Shown: positions 1 to 7,090 of the stretch, one piece after another
How positions within the stretch are numbered: the stretch's first letter is position 1
Layout: each line of letters opens with the position of its first letter
NCBI GenBank assembly: GCA_964478055.1
Contig: CAYZHV010000182.1
Coordinates: forward strand, 1-8,191
DNA length: 8,191 nt
Direction of reading: 5' to 3'
Origin: CAYZHV01 sp964478055
GTDB taxonomy: Bacteria; Spirochaetota; Spirochaetia; DSM-27196; Alkalispirochaetaceae
Program-made: the position numbers and the translations under genes
The notes under the pieces: model-generated
The model's database searches: none
The model's input: only the letters and a program-made list of their open reading frames with translations
Told to the model about the DNA's origin: nothing

Positions 1-63
1 ATCTTCGTTCAGGTTGACCAGGAGATCCTGCGGCTGCCTGAAAACCTCGGGCGCGGAGAATGA
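1..63 (+). CDS. 3' end of an unidentified upstream gene (partial)
   Basis: Frame 1 is open from the first base and stops at TGA 61-63, giving about 20 C-terminal residues ending LPENLGRGE. It lies on the same strand as the TrkH gene, about 100 bases upstream of it. A TrkA-type regulatory subunit would be an attractive neighbour, but the visible residues are too few to show this. The call rests only on an open frame with plausible composition, so a chance opening is possible. Confidence 0.35.
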   Translation: MFVQVDQEILRLPENLGRGE

Positions 64-167
64 GTTCTCGGGAGAATCCGGGGCACTCTCTGCGCTATTT
101 GAGATAGTCTTCCAGAATCTAAACATGGCGTTAATGATGCGTCCCCTCGCATTAAGATCCCGTAAAG

Positions 168-1667
168 ATGGCGGTTTTCGCGTTGAGGCTCCTTCGGGAT
201 CGATCTACCGTTTCGGTAATGCACGCGCGTCTTGTTGTCCGCAGCCTTGCGGCGCTCATACTCGGATTAGCCGGCGCACTACTAATTCCAATAGTGGTTG
301 CTTTTGCATACGGAGAATCGCCTCTTTCTTTCTTGTTCCCTTTGGTCATCTGTGCCGCTCTCGGCGTCGGTGGTCTCCTGGTTCGGAAAGGGGAGGAGTC
401 CACCGTTCGCGTACAGGAAGGAGCTACGATTGTCGTGGCCACGTGGATCGTCTCCTGCTTGGTGGGAGCAATCCCCTTTCTCCTCATGCCGGAACCGATC
501 AGTTTCGTTGACGCCCTCTTCGAATCCTCGAGCGGGTTCACGACGACGGGGTCCACGATATTTGCGGACGTCGAAACCTTGCCCCGCAGTATTCTCATGT
601 GGAGGAGCCTCACGCATTGGCTCGGGGGGATGGGCATTATCGTCCTCGCGGTGGCCGTGTTGCCGTTCTTTGGTATCGGCGGGCTTCAGCTGATGCGGGC
701 AGAGGCGCCGGGCCCGGACGTGGAGCGCCTCACGCCGCGCCTTACGCACACCGCCCGACTCTTTTGGGGGATCTATCTCGGACTGACCGCGGTTGAGACC
801 CTACTCCTTGTCGCGGGCGGACTCGACCTATTCGACGCGGTGAACCATAGCTTTGCCACTCTCGCTACCGGCGGTTTTTCGACTCGTAACGCCAGTATCG
901 CTGCCTTCAACAGTCCCATGGTGGAGTGGACGGTGACCATCTTTATGGTTCTGTCGGGGGTGAACTTTGCCCTCTATTACCGATTGTTTTTGCGGGATTT
1001 CCAGCGGGTGCTGCGTGACAGCGAACTCAAGGCCTACGGCACCCTCTTTGTCGTGAGTGTCTCAGTCGTGACTCTGGCACTCCTCTCCGCCGGCGCGTAT
1101 GGTGGTTTCGGCGAGACGCTCCGATATGGGAGCTTTCAGGTGGCCACCCTGATGACCTCCACAGGGTTTGCCACGGCGGACTACGTGCTCTGGCCAGGAC
1201 TGGCGCAGGGGATCCTCCTGCTCATGCTCTTTGTGGGAGGCTGTGTCGGATCAACCAGCGGCGGCATTAAGATGTTCCACGTGACCGTCTTGATGAAAGC
1301 TTCCGTTCGGGAGCTTCGACGGCAGCGGCACCCGAGGGCGGTCATCATCCCACGGTTCAACAAAAAACCTCTGCAAGACCGCACTATGACGGCTGCCCAA
1401 GGGTTCGTCTTTCTCTACATGGCACTGGTTCTTGTCTCGACGATTGTTGTCGCGAGTAGCAACACCGATCTCGAAACGTCTCTTACGGCTACCTTGGCGG
1501 CTATTGGAAATATCGGGCCAGGCTTTGCGGGAGTGGGGCCGACAGAGAACTTTGGGTTTTTTCCTGATTACGTCAAGGTGTGGCTCTCGTTTGTTATGGT
1601 GGCCGGGCGACTCGAGATCTACACCATTCTGTTACTCATCACACCAAGGTTCTTTCGGAAGTGGTAA
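168..1667 (+). CDS. trkH: TrkH/KtrB-family potassium uptake protein
   Basis: Membrane channel subunit for K+ uptake, normally gated by a cytoplasmic TrkA/KtrA RCK partner, which is not seen in this window. The 499-residue product shows the four pore-loop repeats of the family: FTTTGST at about 124-130, TLATGGFST at 231-239, TSTGFAT at 330-336 and IGNIGPGF at 446-453. Two further hallmarks are GSTSGGIKM at 361-369 and the C-terminal GRLEIYTILLLITPRF at 480-495. Hydrophobic helices fill most of the length, as expected for eight transmembrane segments with four half-membrane P loops. The gene looks complete. The ATG at 168 has no strong ribosome site; the ATG at 219, just before the first membrane helix, is an equally reasonable start. 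The stop lies 5 bases from the convergent end of the response regulator gene. The family call is firm; the choice between TrkH and KtrB is not. Confidence 0.95.
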   Translation: MAVFALRLLRDRSTVSVMHARLVVRSLAALILGLAGALLIPIVVAFAYGESPLSFLFPLVICAALGVGGLLVRKGEESTVRVQEGATIVVATWIVSCLVGAIPFLLMPEPISFVDALFESSSGFTTTGSTIFADVETLPRSILMWRSLTHWLGGMGIIVLAVAVLPFFGIGGLQLMRAEAPGPDVERLTPRLTHTARLFWGIYLGLTAVETLLLVAGGLDLFDAVNHSFATLATGGFSTRNASIAAFNSPMVEWTVTIFMVLSGVNFALYYRLFLRDFQRVLRDSELKAYGTLFVVSVSVVTLALLSAGAYGGFGETLRYGSFQVATLMTSTGFATADYVLWPGLAQGILLLMLFVGGCVGSTSGGIKMFHVTVLMKASVRELRRQRHPRAVIIPRFNKKPLQDRTMTAAQGFVFLYMALVLVSTIVVASSNTDLETSLTATLAAIGNIGPGFAGVGPTENFGFFPDYVKVWLSFVMVAGRLEIYTILLLITPRFFRKW

Positions 1668-1672
1668 ACCGC

Positions 1673-2377
1673 TCACATGCAGTCTGAGAAGCGGTAACCA
1701 ACGCCGATCTCCGTACGAATCAAGGGGGTCTCTGAAGAAGAGGTCTGGAGTTTGCGCCGTAAATTGCTTACAAATACCCGTAAGTTGGCTGTTTGCTCGG
1801 CGTTGATCTGGCCCCAGACCTGACTCTGAATGAAGCTGTGCGTCAGAACCCGTCCGGGATACCGCATTAACACCAGCAGAATGCGATACTCTATCGGTGT
1901 GAGGTGGATTTCCCCTTCATCGACCCAGACCCGTCGTTTCACAGCGTCGACAGTCAGGGGCCCACAAACGTAGCGTTCGGCCTCGGTCCCGGCGGCCTCG
2001 TCGGTGGAGCGGGAGGCTCGACGCAGCGCGGCCCGGACCCTGGCCAGAAGCTCTCCCGCTCTGAACGGCTTTACCAGATAATCATCCGCCCCGGCATCGA
2101 GCGCCTCGATCTGATCCCGCTCATGGCCCCTGGCTGAAACTACGATAACCGGCAAATTGCTCCAGCCACGCAGAGCTCTGATAAAATCGACTCCGTCCAT
2201 GTCGGGAAGACCCAAGTCGAGGAGCACGAGCTCTGGCGAGTGGGATGCGGCCAGGGATAAACCGCCGCGCCCTGATCCGGTTGAAATAGGGCGGTAGTCT
2301 TGAGTTTCGAGAATAGTGGTAAGGTAGTTGACGATGGGAGACTCATCCTCGACTATCAGAATCGCCGGATTAGCCAC
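1673..2377 (-). CDS. kdpE: KdpE-like OmpR-family response regulator
   Basis: Cytoplasmic DNA-binding response regulator of 234 residues. The receiver domain (about 5-118) has the acidic pocket E10-D11, the phospho-acceptor D54 in LVLLDLGLPDMDG, the switch residue S81 and K103 in YLVKPF. The C-terminal winged helix (about 135-232) has the OmpR-type signature LTPIEYRILLVLMRYPGRVLT and ends in TEIGVGYRF. The start is GTG at 2377, inside the last codons of the kinase gene (8-base overlap), so the two are translationally coupled and form a cognate pair. In KdpDE systems the regulator activates the high-affinity K+ ATPase operon; no kdpFABC is visible here, and the convergent neighbour is a TrkH gene. 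The subfamily name rests on the partner kinase and overall resemblance; the actual target promoters are unknown. Confidence 0.93.
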   Translation of the reverse strand: MANPAILIVEDESPIVNYLTTILETQDYRPISTGSGRGGLSLAASHSPELVLLDLGLPDMDGVDFIRALRGWSNLPVIVVSARGHERDQIEALDAGADDYLVKPFRAGELLARVRAALRRASRSTDEAAGTEAERYVCGPLTVDAVKRRVWVDEGEIHLTPIEYRILLVLMRYPGRVLTHSFIQSQVWGQINAEQTANLRVFVSNLRRKLQTSSSETPLIRTEIGVGYRFSDCM

Positions 2378-4427
2378 GCATTTCCTCCCGGTCCGTCCCT
2401 ATCACCGGTAGAGTGACTCCGAATCGACTTCCCCCTCCCTCCGCCGGTTCTACAAATGCGGTCCCGCCATGGGCGCGAGCGATGGTTGCACAGATGTACA
2501 GTCCCAAGCCGCTACCCCGTGCCCGATCACCGGTCGACTCTCCGCGAAAAAACTTCTCGAATATTCTCTTGTCCGTCCCAGCCTCTACCCCGACTCCGTG
2601 ATCTTGTACGATAAGTCGCAGTTCGCCATGGTCCATTCGGGCAGACAACTTTATCGGGGTGTCTGGGGGGCTGTACTTGTCTGCATTATCGATGTAGTTC
2701 AGCAGGAGCTGTTGTATTAGCACCGGGTCGACCTCGATGATTTGGGGATCCTCAGCGAAGCTCAGGGTGAACCTTCGCCCGCGATATCTTTTTCGGGCGG
2801 CTTCTGCTACGGCGTGCATGATATCATCGGCGCTCTCCCGTGTTCGGCGAAGGGTCGTGGGATCTTCCTGGAGACGGGTCAGATTCAGGATGTTTTCGAC
2901 CAGTAGTGAGAGACGCTGCGCCTCGGTCTCGATATCTGTGGCAGCTGCGGAAATTGTCTTATCCTCCGGGTGTCCGAACCGTAACGCCTCTGCGGCGCCT
3001 GCAATCCCGCTTAAGGGCGTGCGCAGATCATGGGAGACCGACCGGAGCAGGGAGCTTCTAACCCGCTCGGTTTCGGCCTCGACGCTCGATCTCCTCTGTT
3101 CTTCCAGTAGCCGTTCCCTGTCGATCGCTCTTCCGACCAGGGAGAGAGCAGTGTTCAGGTGCATGGATTCGGGTGGGTCCATATCGGAGGTTCGTTTTGC
3201 AAGGGAGGCAACGCCAACGGTGTGCTCTCCCGATGGTATTGGCACGTATCGGATGGTGCGGCCGGTGCCGGTGGCAGTTCCGATATTGACCGGTCTCCTC
3301 TCGCTAAAGCACCGGTGGATCGCTCCCAGGTCCTCCTCGTCTACCGAGTATCCCGAGCTCTGGGCACACTGGGTCAGCTCTCCCTGGCCGTCAGGGAGAA
3401 AGATCGCCACATCGGTCTCGTAGATCTGTTCCAGGCGATCACAGCTTTCCGAGAGCATTTCGTCCATGCTCTTTGTCTCCGCCAGGGACTGACCCAGCAG
3501 GTAAAGCTGGTAGGTCTGGGTTTCTTGTTTCCGGGTGAGCTCGGTCTGTCGTCGCAGTCGAGCGGCCAAGGAGGCGGAGACGGTGCCCACCACAAACATG
3601 ATCGCAAACACCGGCAGGTAGCCTACATCGTAGACTGCCAGGGTGAACCTTGGCTGAGTAAAGAAGAAGTTGAACTGAAGCACCGCCCAGGACACAGTGA
3701 CCAGGGCAGCCAGGGGGCCGGTACGCAAGGAGGCGAGGAAGGCCCCCAGCAGGTGTACCATGATGATGTTGGCCTCTGCCGCGCCGAGGCGCTCCAGCAG
3801 AGACGAGACGATGAGGGACCCCGCCATAAAGACAACCGTCCAGAGGAGCTTGCCTACCTTAGCTGAGGACGCCGGTTTGTCCGCGTTAACTCTCGACGGA
3901 CGTTTCTCCCGATTTGGACTGGCGCGCCGAGTCTGAACGAGGTAGATATCGAACCCGTGCTCTTGCTTGAGAATCGTTTCTGCCAAAAAGGGTCGGCGCA
4001 GACGAGCGAGGATACCGGTCCGGGCGGGCTGTCCGAGGACGAGCTTCGTTATCCCCCTGCTCCGGGCAAACTCCAAGATGTCCCGTGCGGAGTTTCCCCC
4101 ACGAAGGGTAACAACCTCGGCGCCCAGATTCTCAGCAAGCTCGAGCGCAGATCGAGCTTCTTCTCGATTCATCGCGCCGGTAAACCTGCTGTGCGTGAGA
4201 ACGTGAAGAGCGACCCATGGGGCATCCAGGGAGTCAGCGAGTGTTTTGGCGTTTTGAACAATCTCTTTGGACCATGGACTGCCGCCTACTGCGACCAGTA
4301 CTGAGTCCCGAGTCGTTGGCACAGCTGAATCGTATATTCCGGCCCAGAGGAGTGTCCAGTAGCCGGTTTCAGCAATCAACGCAGCTGCGAGCGGTTCTAT
4401 TACGCCCTCGCATATGACTACAGCCAA
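2370..4427 (-). CDS. kdpD: KdpD-type sensor histidine kinase lacking the N-terminal KdpD domain
   Basis: Membrane sensor kinase of up to 685 residues. Order of parts: a UspA-like domain (about 41-166; DSVLVAVGGSPWSK and LVLGQPARTGILARL); four closely spaced membrane helices of the KdpD/DUF4118 type (about 193-288); a GAF-like region (about 320-435); HisKA with H466 in SVSHDLRTPLSG; and a HATPase domain with N box LLLNYIDNADKYSPP (575-589), G1 D609-x-G611-x-G613, F box FEKFF (623-627) and G2 GSGLGLYI (638-645). Classical KdpD is roughly 890 residues and begins with a domain of about 200 residues carrying Walker motifs, which is absent; upstream bases in other frames show no remnant of it. The frame opens after a TAG at 4448-4446. 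The start is uncertain: TTG at 4427, or GTG at 4322 just before the UspA-like domain. The gene overlaps the regulator gene by 8 bases. Confidence 0.9.
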   Translation of the reverse strand: MAVVICEGVIEPLAAALIAETGYWTLLWAGIYDSAVPTTRDSVLVAVGGSPWSKEIVQNAKTLADSLDAPWVALHVLTHSRFTGAMNREEARSALELAENLGAEVVTLRGGNSARDILEFARSRGITKLVLGQPARTGILARLRRPFLAETILKQEHGFDIYLVQTRRASPNREKRPSRVNADKPASSAKVGKLLWTVVFMAGSLIVSSLLERLGAAEANIIMVHLLGAFLASLRTGPLAALVTVSWAVLQFNFFFTQPRFTLAVYDVGYLPVFAIMFVVGTVSASLAARLRRQTELTRKQETQTYQLYLLGQSLAETKSMDEMLSESCDRLEQIYETDVAIFLPDGQGELTQCAQSSGYSVDEEDLGAIHRCFSERRPVNIGTATGTGRTIRYVPIPSGEHTVGVASLAKRTSDMDPPESMHLNTALSLVGRAIDRERLLEEQRRSSVEAETERVRSSLLRSVSHDLRTPLSGIAGAAEALRFGHPEDKTISAAATDIETEAQRLSLLVENILNLTRLQEDPTTLRRTRESADDIMHAVAEAARKRYRGRRFTLSFAEDPQIIEVDPVLIQQLLLNYIDNADKYSPPDTPIKLSARMDHGELRLIVQDHGVGVEAGTDKRIFEKFFRGESTGDRARGSGLGLYICATIARAHGGTAFVEPAEGGGSRFGVTLPVIGTDREEMRG

Positions 4428-4564
4428 CGCTTCCAGAGGATGCCTCTACTCTCATGACACAAAGGTCTTTACACTACCCACTACCTTCTGTTGACGATGC
4501 CTACTCTTGTCTCGGACCTTCGGGTTACCAATCCGGACGTTTGCGGTGGTGTTCGCCGGGCATA

Positions 4565-4798
4565 CTAGGCGACCGTTTCCAGATGGTGTCTTCGTAGAAC
4601 TCCTAGGATCCGTCGCGTTTCTTCTCCGGTGAGGGGTGTCCTTCGCCGTATCTTGGCCTGAAGCGTCTGGACATTGATGCCAGCCTCACGGGCGACTGCC
4701 GACAGGTTCAGGATTGCTGACAGGCCGGCCAGCCTGTCGATTGCAAGGACCGCGATCGTCGTACGCTTATCGGCCTAGCTCTGTTGTACTGAGCCCAT
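4565..4798 (-). pseudogene. small helix-turn-helix protein relic, interrupted by a stop
   Basis: A minus-strand frame from ATG 4798 hits TAG at 4777-4775 after seven codons, then stays open for 69 codons to TAG 4567-4565. The open part reads like a compact Xre/lambda-repressor-type HTH protein: LSAVAREAGINVQTLQAKIR looks like helix, turn and recognition helix, followed by TPLTGEETRRILGVLRRH. The downstream open frame has no ATG, GTG or TTG before the HTH, so it is probably inactive unless the stop is read through or a rare start such as CTG is used. It lies in the 477-base gap between the kinase and the toxin gene; nothing else convincing is seen there. Small proteins of this type may act as autoregulators or antitoxins, but no partner remains beside it. 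Confidence 0.5.
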
Positions 4799-4904
4799 GA
4801 AACTGAGCAAATAGGATGGCCGTTTTATCGAACGGTCTCGCCTCCCAAGGGGAAGAGAGGGTCAGGCGGTGTCTGGGGGTGAACCGACGGAAGAGCCTCG
4901 GGGC

Positions 4905-5159
4905 TTAGTAATGGTACTTGCAGGAGACGATGAGAATGGTTTCGCCTTCAATCTTGTAGACGAGCCGGTGCTCGTCGGAGATGCGGCGGGACCAGAAGCC
5001 TGAGAGCTCGTGTTTGAGCGGCTCCGGTTTACCCAATCCCGAAAAGGGAGTTCGGGTGGTATCCTTGATAAGCGAGACGATCTTGGCAAATGTCTTCTTG
5101 TCGATCTTGGCCCATGCTTGAAAGTCTTCGAAGGCCGATTGTTCGAAGGCGACCGTCAT
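4905..5159 (-). CDS. yoeB: YoeB/Txe-family toxin (mRNA endoribonuclease)
   Basis: Type II toxin of the YoeB family, which cuts mRNA at the ribosomal A site. It has 84 residues, the same length as E. coli YoeB, and closely follows that sequence: TRTPFSGLGKPEPLKHELSG (36-53 region), FWSRRISDEHRLVY and a C-terminal CKYHY. The catalytic residues known from YoeB, E46, R65, H83 and Y84, are all present, so the gene looks functional. The ATG start overlaps the antitoxin stop in an ATGA junction, which couples translation of the two. YoeB expression is normally controlled by binding of the antitoxin-toxin complex to the operon promoter; no operator was identified here. Confidence 0.95.
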   Translation of the reverse strand: MTVAFEQSAFEDFQAWAKIDKKTFAKIVSLIKDTTRTPFSGLGKPEPLKHELSGFWSRRISDEHRLVYKIEGETILIVSCKYHY

Positions 5160-5386
5160 TCCTCGAGGCTCTCAAGGGGAACGTCGACGCGGTTCGTGGG
5201 GTCGCTCGCATTCCTAATTGCGGTTAGCAGGTGCTCTCGGTTTGCCTCAGAGCGTAAGAGGTATTCGGTTTCGTCGGGGACTTCCTGAACAGTGATTTCG
5301 ATTTCCCGGTCACCGTAGGTCGTCTTGAGCGCCTCGACAAAGTCTTCTGTAAGCTCATCGGCTTTTACCCGATAGGTAGATTGCAT
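5156..5386 (-). CDS. antitoxin partner of the YoeB-type toxin
   Basis: 76-residue acidic protein directly upstream of the toxin and overlapping it by 4 bases. The C-terminal half (ETEYLLRSEANREHLLTAIR, about 39-58) resembles the toxin-binding segment of YefM-type antitoxins. The first 35 residues (starting MQSTYRVKADELTEDFVEAL and running to ITVQE) do not resemble the usual Phd/YefM DNA-binding fold and look more like a short helix-strand module. It should neutralise the YoeB-like toxin by direct binding, probably through the conserved C-terminal part. The ATG start at 5386 is supported by AGGAAGG seven bases upstream on the minus strand. Position and junction make the antitoxin role likely; the exact family of the N-terminal half is not recognised. 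Confidence 0.85.
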   Translation of the reverse strand: MQSTYRVKADELTEDFVEALKTTYGDREIEITVQEVPDETEYLLRSEANREHLLTAIRNASDPTNRVDVPLESLEE

Positions 5387-5490
5387 CTTCGCGCCTTCCT
5401 GGTTTTCCTATGCTCCATAGTACGTCCGTTAGCTGGTCGGCATCAATGGGATAGAGCGAAGTATTGCTTCTCGGACTTGCAGAGCGAACA

Positions 5491-5667
5491 TCAAGGATTG
5501 GTGGCTGGCCTAAGAGAATCCGATGATTCCGCGATCTGTCCGCGCTGATTGGCAGGCTTACCGGTAGGCCTCTCGGCGATGTTGAATCCGCACCATTCTC
5601 GGTCTTTGCTTGCGATCTTGGCCAACTGCTTCTCTGCAGACCGCAGAATCTCGATCGAGTAGCTCAC
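5491..5667 (-). pseudogene. truncated RelE/ParE-family toxin
   Basis: The frame starts with GTG at 5667, overlapping the antitoxin stop in a GTGA junction, and begins SYSIEILRSAEKQLAKIASKDR, a typical RelE/ParE N-terminal strand and helix. After about residue 23 the similarity ends. The remaining 35 codons, to TGA at 5493-5491, look unrelated to RelE and lack the usual central segment (gly-x-arg-ile-arg-val-gly-asp) and the C-terminal strands. Full-length relatives have about 85-90 residues; this frame has 58. Other frames downstream do not restore the toxin, so a deletion or replacement is more likely than a single frameshift. The toxin is therefore probably inactive, leaving the antitoxin orphaned. 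Confidence 0.65.
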
Positions 5668-5870
5668 TTATCTGAGCCGTTTTCTATCTCGCTCACCGCT
5701 TGTTCGAATGCAACCGTGTCTTGCGAGCCCCTCTTTGCCTCGTCGTAGGCCCGTATGTCTTCGAGTTCCTCCAGAGCCTCTACGACCTTTTCCCAATCGT
5801 TAATACTGAGCATAACTGCTTTCCGATCCGCATTCTCATCAACGACGTACTGAGGATGAATGTCTTGCAC
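5664..5870 (-). CDS. Phd/RelB-like antitoxin
   Basis: 68-residue protein with the pattern of small Phd/RelB-type antitoxins: HPQYVVDENADRKAVMLSIN (5-24) forms the N-terminal strands, DWEKVVEALEELEDIRAYDEAK (25-46) the central helix, and VAFEQAVSEIENG (53-65) the toxin-binding tail. The start is GTG at 5870, preceded by GGGGGAG about four bases upstream on the minus strand. It overlaps the following RelE-like frame by 4 bases. Since that toxin is broken, this antitoxin may now act alone, either as an autoregulator or against related toxins elsewhere in the genome; this is inference. Confidence 0.8.
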   Translation of the reverse strand: MQDIHPQYVVDENADRKAVMLSINDWEKVVEALEELEDIRAYDEAKRGSQDTVAFEQAVSEIENGSDK

Positions 5871-5940
5871 CGATCTCCCCCTGACAACGTAATGCTGTCA
5901 TGAAACGTTCGGGGTTGCAAGAAGATGCTCCTATGGCATC

Positions 5941-5988
5941 GAAGAAAGAAAGAAAAGGCCGCACCACCATGTAGGTGATACGGCCTTT
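5941..5988 (-). terminator. intrinsic terminator of unit A
   Basis: The 14-base arms at 5955-5968 and 5974-5987 pair around a 5-base loop. On the minus strand the stem is complete, with two G-U pairs, and is followed by a T-rich tract at 5956-5941 (TTTTCTTTCTTTC). On the plus strand the same two positions are C-A mismatches and the T tract is short, so the minus strand is the likely direction. Confidence 0.8.
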
Positions 5989-6104
5989 ACTAAGTAGGAG
6001 GGGCAGGACTCGGCCTCCACTCAGCTTGCGCTTCGCGCTGGACGCGTTCCTCGCATCCGCGGAGTGCGGCTGCGGACCGCATCCTAATCGTGTTGCTTCG
6101 TTCC

Positions 6105-6134
6105 GGGCCGCCTCCGCTGCTAAACCGGCGTCCT
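6105..6134. repeat. 30-base exact repeat shared by units A and B (copy 1)
   Basis: The block beginning GGGCCGCCTCCGCTGC and ending CGGCGTCCT is identical to 7724-7753. Its first 11 bases also occur in unit C (from about 7941). It marks the three units as members of one family. Confidence 0.9.
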
Positions 6135-6250
6135 CGGGGTACGACGCTGCGAGTCTCGTGCCGTATGGTTCGAGTCCTGCCCACCCGAGCAGGTTTCGTC
6201 CAGAATCGACTGGGTCGCCCAGCTTGGTTTCTCTAGATGGTAGGGACGGT

Positions 6251-6568
6251 TTAGTTCATGGGAATCAGTTCCAAGAGTCTCGGGAAGTGTTCTCTTGCAG
6301 AGTCTCGGATCTTTTGCTGCCACCCTTTGGGCAGTTCCGAGGGGACATCAAACTCCCGTCGCACTCTCGGTGGCATCCCCACCAGAAAATCCACGTCCGT
6401 CGCTGTCAACACGGGAATCTCAGGAACGTTGTTGAAGTACATTCGATATATGGGTAGCACCCAGCTACCTATCAGAACGATACCCGTCAGAACGCCACCC
6501 TTTGCCATTTGGTCAATGACCTTCAGGAAGAGGTCTTCATCGTCTGCCACGTAGTCCTCGTTCCACAT
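6251..6568 (-). pseudogene. nucleotidyltransferase-fold protein with an internal deletion
   Basis: 105-residue frame starting at ATG 6568 (or GTG 6550), overlapping the upstream coiled-coil gene by 32 bases. Residues 1-75 match the N-terminal part of small nucleotidyltransferase-fold proteins: VLIGSWVLPIYRMYF gives the G-S motif (G34, S35) and TATDVDFLVG gives the metal-binding pair D58 and D60. The sequence then jumps from REFDV straight to ELPKGWQQKIRDSAREHF, which looks like the C-terminal end of the same family. Relatives, as I recall them, have about 200 or more residues, so roughly half the protein is missing in frame. The adenylyl/nucleotidyl transfer core is probably incomplete. A genuine minimal nucleotidyltransferase is the alternative. 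Confidence 0.65.
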
Positions 6569-6848
6569 CGGCAAGATTCTCTTCGACCTGACTGAGCTTC
6601 CTCTCAATATCCTTTCGCCGTTGCACCTTCGCCTGCGTCTTCTGGGCGGCTTCAGAGTCGACCGGACCGACATACTCGAATTTGACCTTGCCGGAGTCCC
6701 GATAGGCAAGATAGAGATACTCTCTGTTCCACCGTTTCTTCCTGGAAAGGGACCCCTTTGGTAGCTCAGACAGTTGCTGCTGGTACTGCGCTTTGAGGCT
6801 GAGTAGTCTGCGTTTCTCCTCTTCCAGGATGTCGAATACCATCGCCAT
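6537..6848 (-). CDS. small coiled-coil protein, partner of the nucleotidyltransferase relic
   Basis: 103-residue charged protein of unknown function. Predicted helices at about 7-30 and 67-98 look like coiled coil and flank a strand-rich middle (REYLYLAYRDSGKVKFEYVG, 42-61). The layout recalls short proteins of the DUF6788 type that are often encoded beside nucleotidyltransferases; this family assignment is from memory and tentative. The ATG at 6848 is preceded by GGTGGAG about five bases upstream on the minus strand. It overlaps the nucleotidyltransferase frame by 32 bases, suggesting a two-gene operon that may once have been a TA-like pair. The 242 bases between it and the divergent DUF433 gene hold the promoters of both operons and no convincing gene. 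Confidence 0.75.
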   Translation of the reverse strand: MAMVFDILEEEKRRLLSLKAQYQQQLSELPKGSLSRKKRWNREYLYLAYRDSGKVKFEYVGPVDSEAAQKTQAKVQRRKDIERKLSQVEENLADVERGLRGRR

Positions 6849-7037
6849 TGCTCTCCACCTTGCCTAACAGAATAAGCGAAGACAGGGAATGTTTGGCAAG
6901 CTTAGCCGCGCCATTTTGCCGGCGGGCGAACTGCACAAGTCGCATCACTTGCCCTTGGGCAGGACCGTAGTACGATTCGCTGTCCGTGATCGTTGTCCTC
7001 CGGGTTAGTCCCCCGAACGCCATCGTCATAGCGGCCG

Positions 7038-7073
7038 TGGACGTGTACTACAGGAAGCTATATTGTAGACTAC
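7038..7073 (+). promoter_or_regulatory. possible promoter and operator of the DUF433/DUF5615 operon
   Basis: TGGACG at 7038-7043 and TATTGT at 7061-7066, 17 bases apart, give a weak sigma70-like pair just upstream of the antitoxin gene. An inverted repeat, CTACA at 7048-7052 and TGTAG at 7064-7068, overlaps the -10 element, and a second one, GTAG-A-CTAC, lies at 7065-7073. Such a position would suit autoregulation by an antitoxin, but the elements are short and could arise by chance. Confidence 0.3.
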
Positions 7074-7090
7074 GTAAAGAGGCTGTGAAA

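Larger units (their letters stand above)
5941..6182 (-). ncRNA. structured multi-GGA repeat unit A with terminator (candidate CsrA-sponge-like RNA)
   Basis: Read on the minus strand, the unit starts GGGCAGGACTCG at 6182 and closes with the perfect 12-base complement CGAGTCCTGCCC (6012-6001), followed after 12 bases by an intrinsic terminator. The interior holds several G/C hairpins and about eight GGA triplets before the terminator, including GCG-AGGAA-CGC at 6054-6044, TAGGATG near 6085 and linkers GCGGAGGCGG and GTGGAGG. This is the most degenerate unit, with fewer clean hairpins than unit C. A 30-base block at 6105-6134 is identical to one in unit B. No protein-coding frame is convincing. 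The RNA-gene call is inferred from architecture shared with units B and C. Confidence 0.5.

Noticed and set aside
14..511. 165-codon plus-strand frame at the left edge
   Set aside because: It overlaps the clearly coding TrkH frame and its translation has no recognisable feature.
5387..5560. Continuation of the RelE toxin in another frame
   Set aside because: The other two minus-strand frames gave no RelE-like central or C-terminal motif; one stays open toward the next antitoxin but is not recognisable.
5990..6457. Open frames on both strands across unit A and into the nucleotidyltransferase region
   Set aside because: They follow the repeat unit or shadow the real minus-strand gene, with low-complexity Arg/Ser/Pro-rich translations.
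6569..6709. Longer N-terminus for the nucleotidyltransferase frame, starting at 6709
   Set aside because: The extra 47 residues lie inside the upstream coiled-coil gene in another frame and are Arg-rich without family similarity; ATG 6568 fits the family start.
6766..7029. 87-codon minus-strand frame upstream of the coiled-coil gene
   Set aside because: It overlaps the start of that gene in another frame and shows no family similarity; the stretch is better read as the divergent promoter region.
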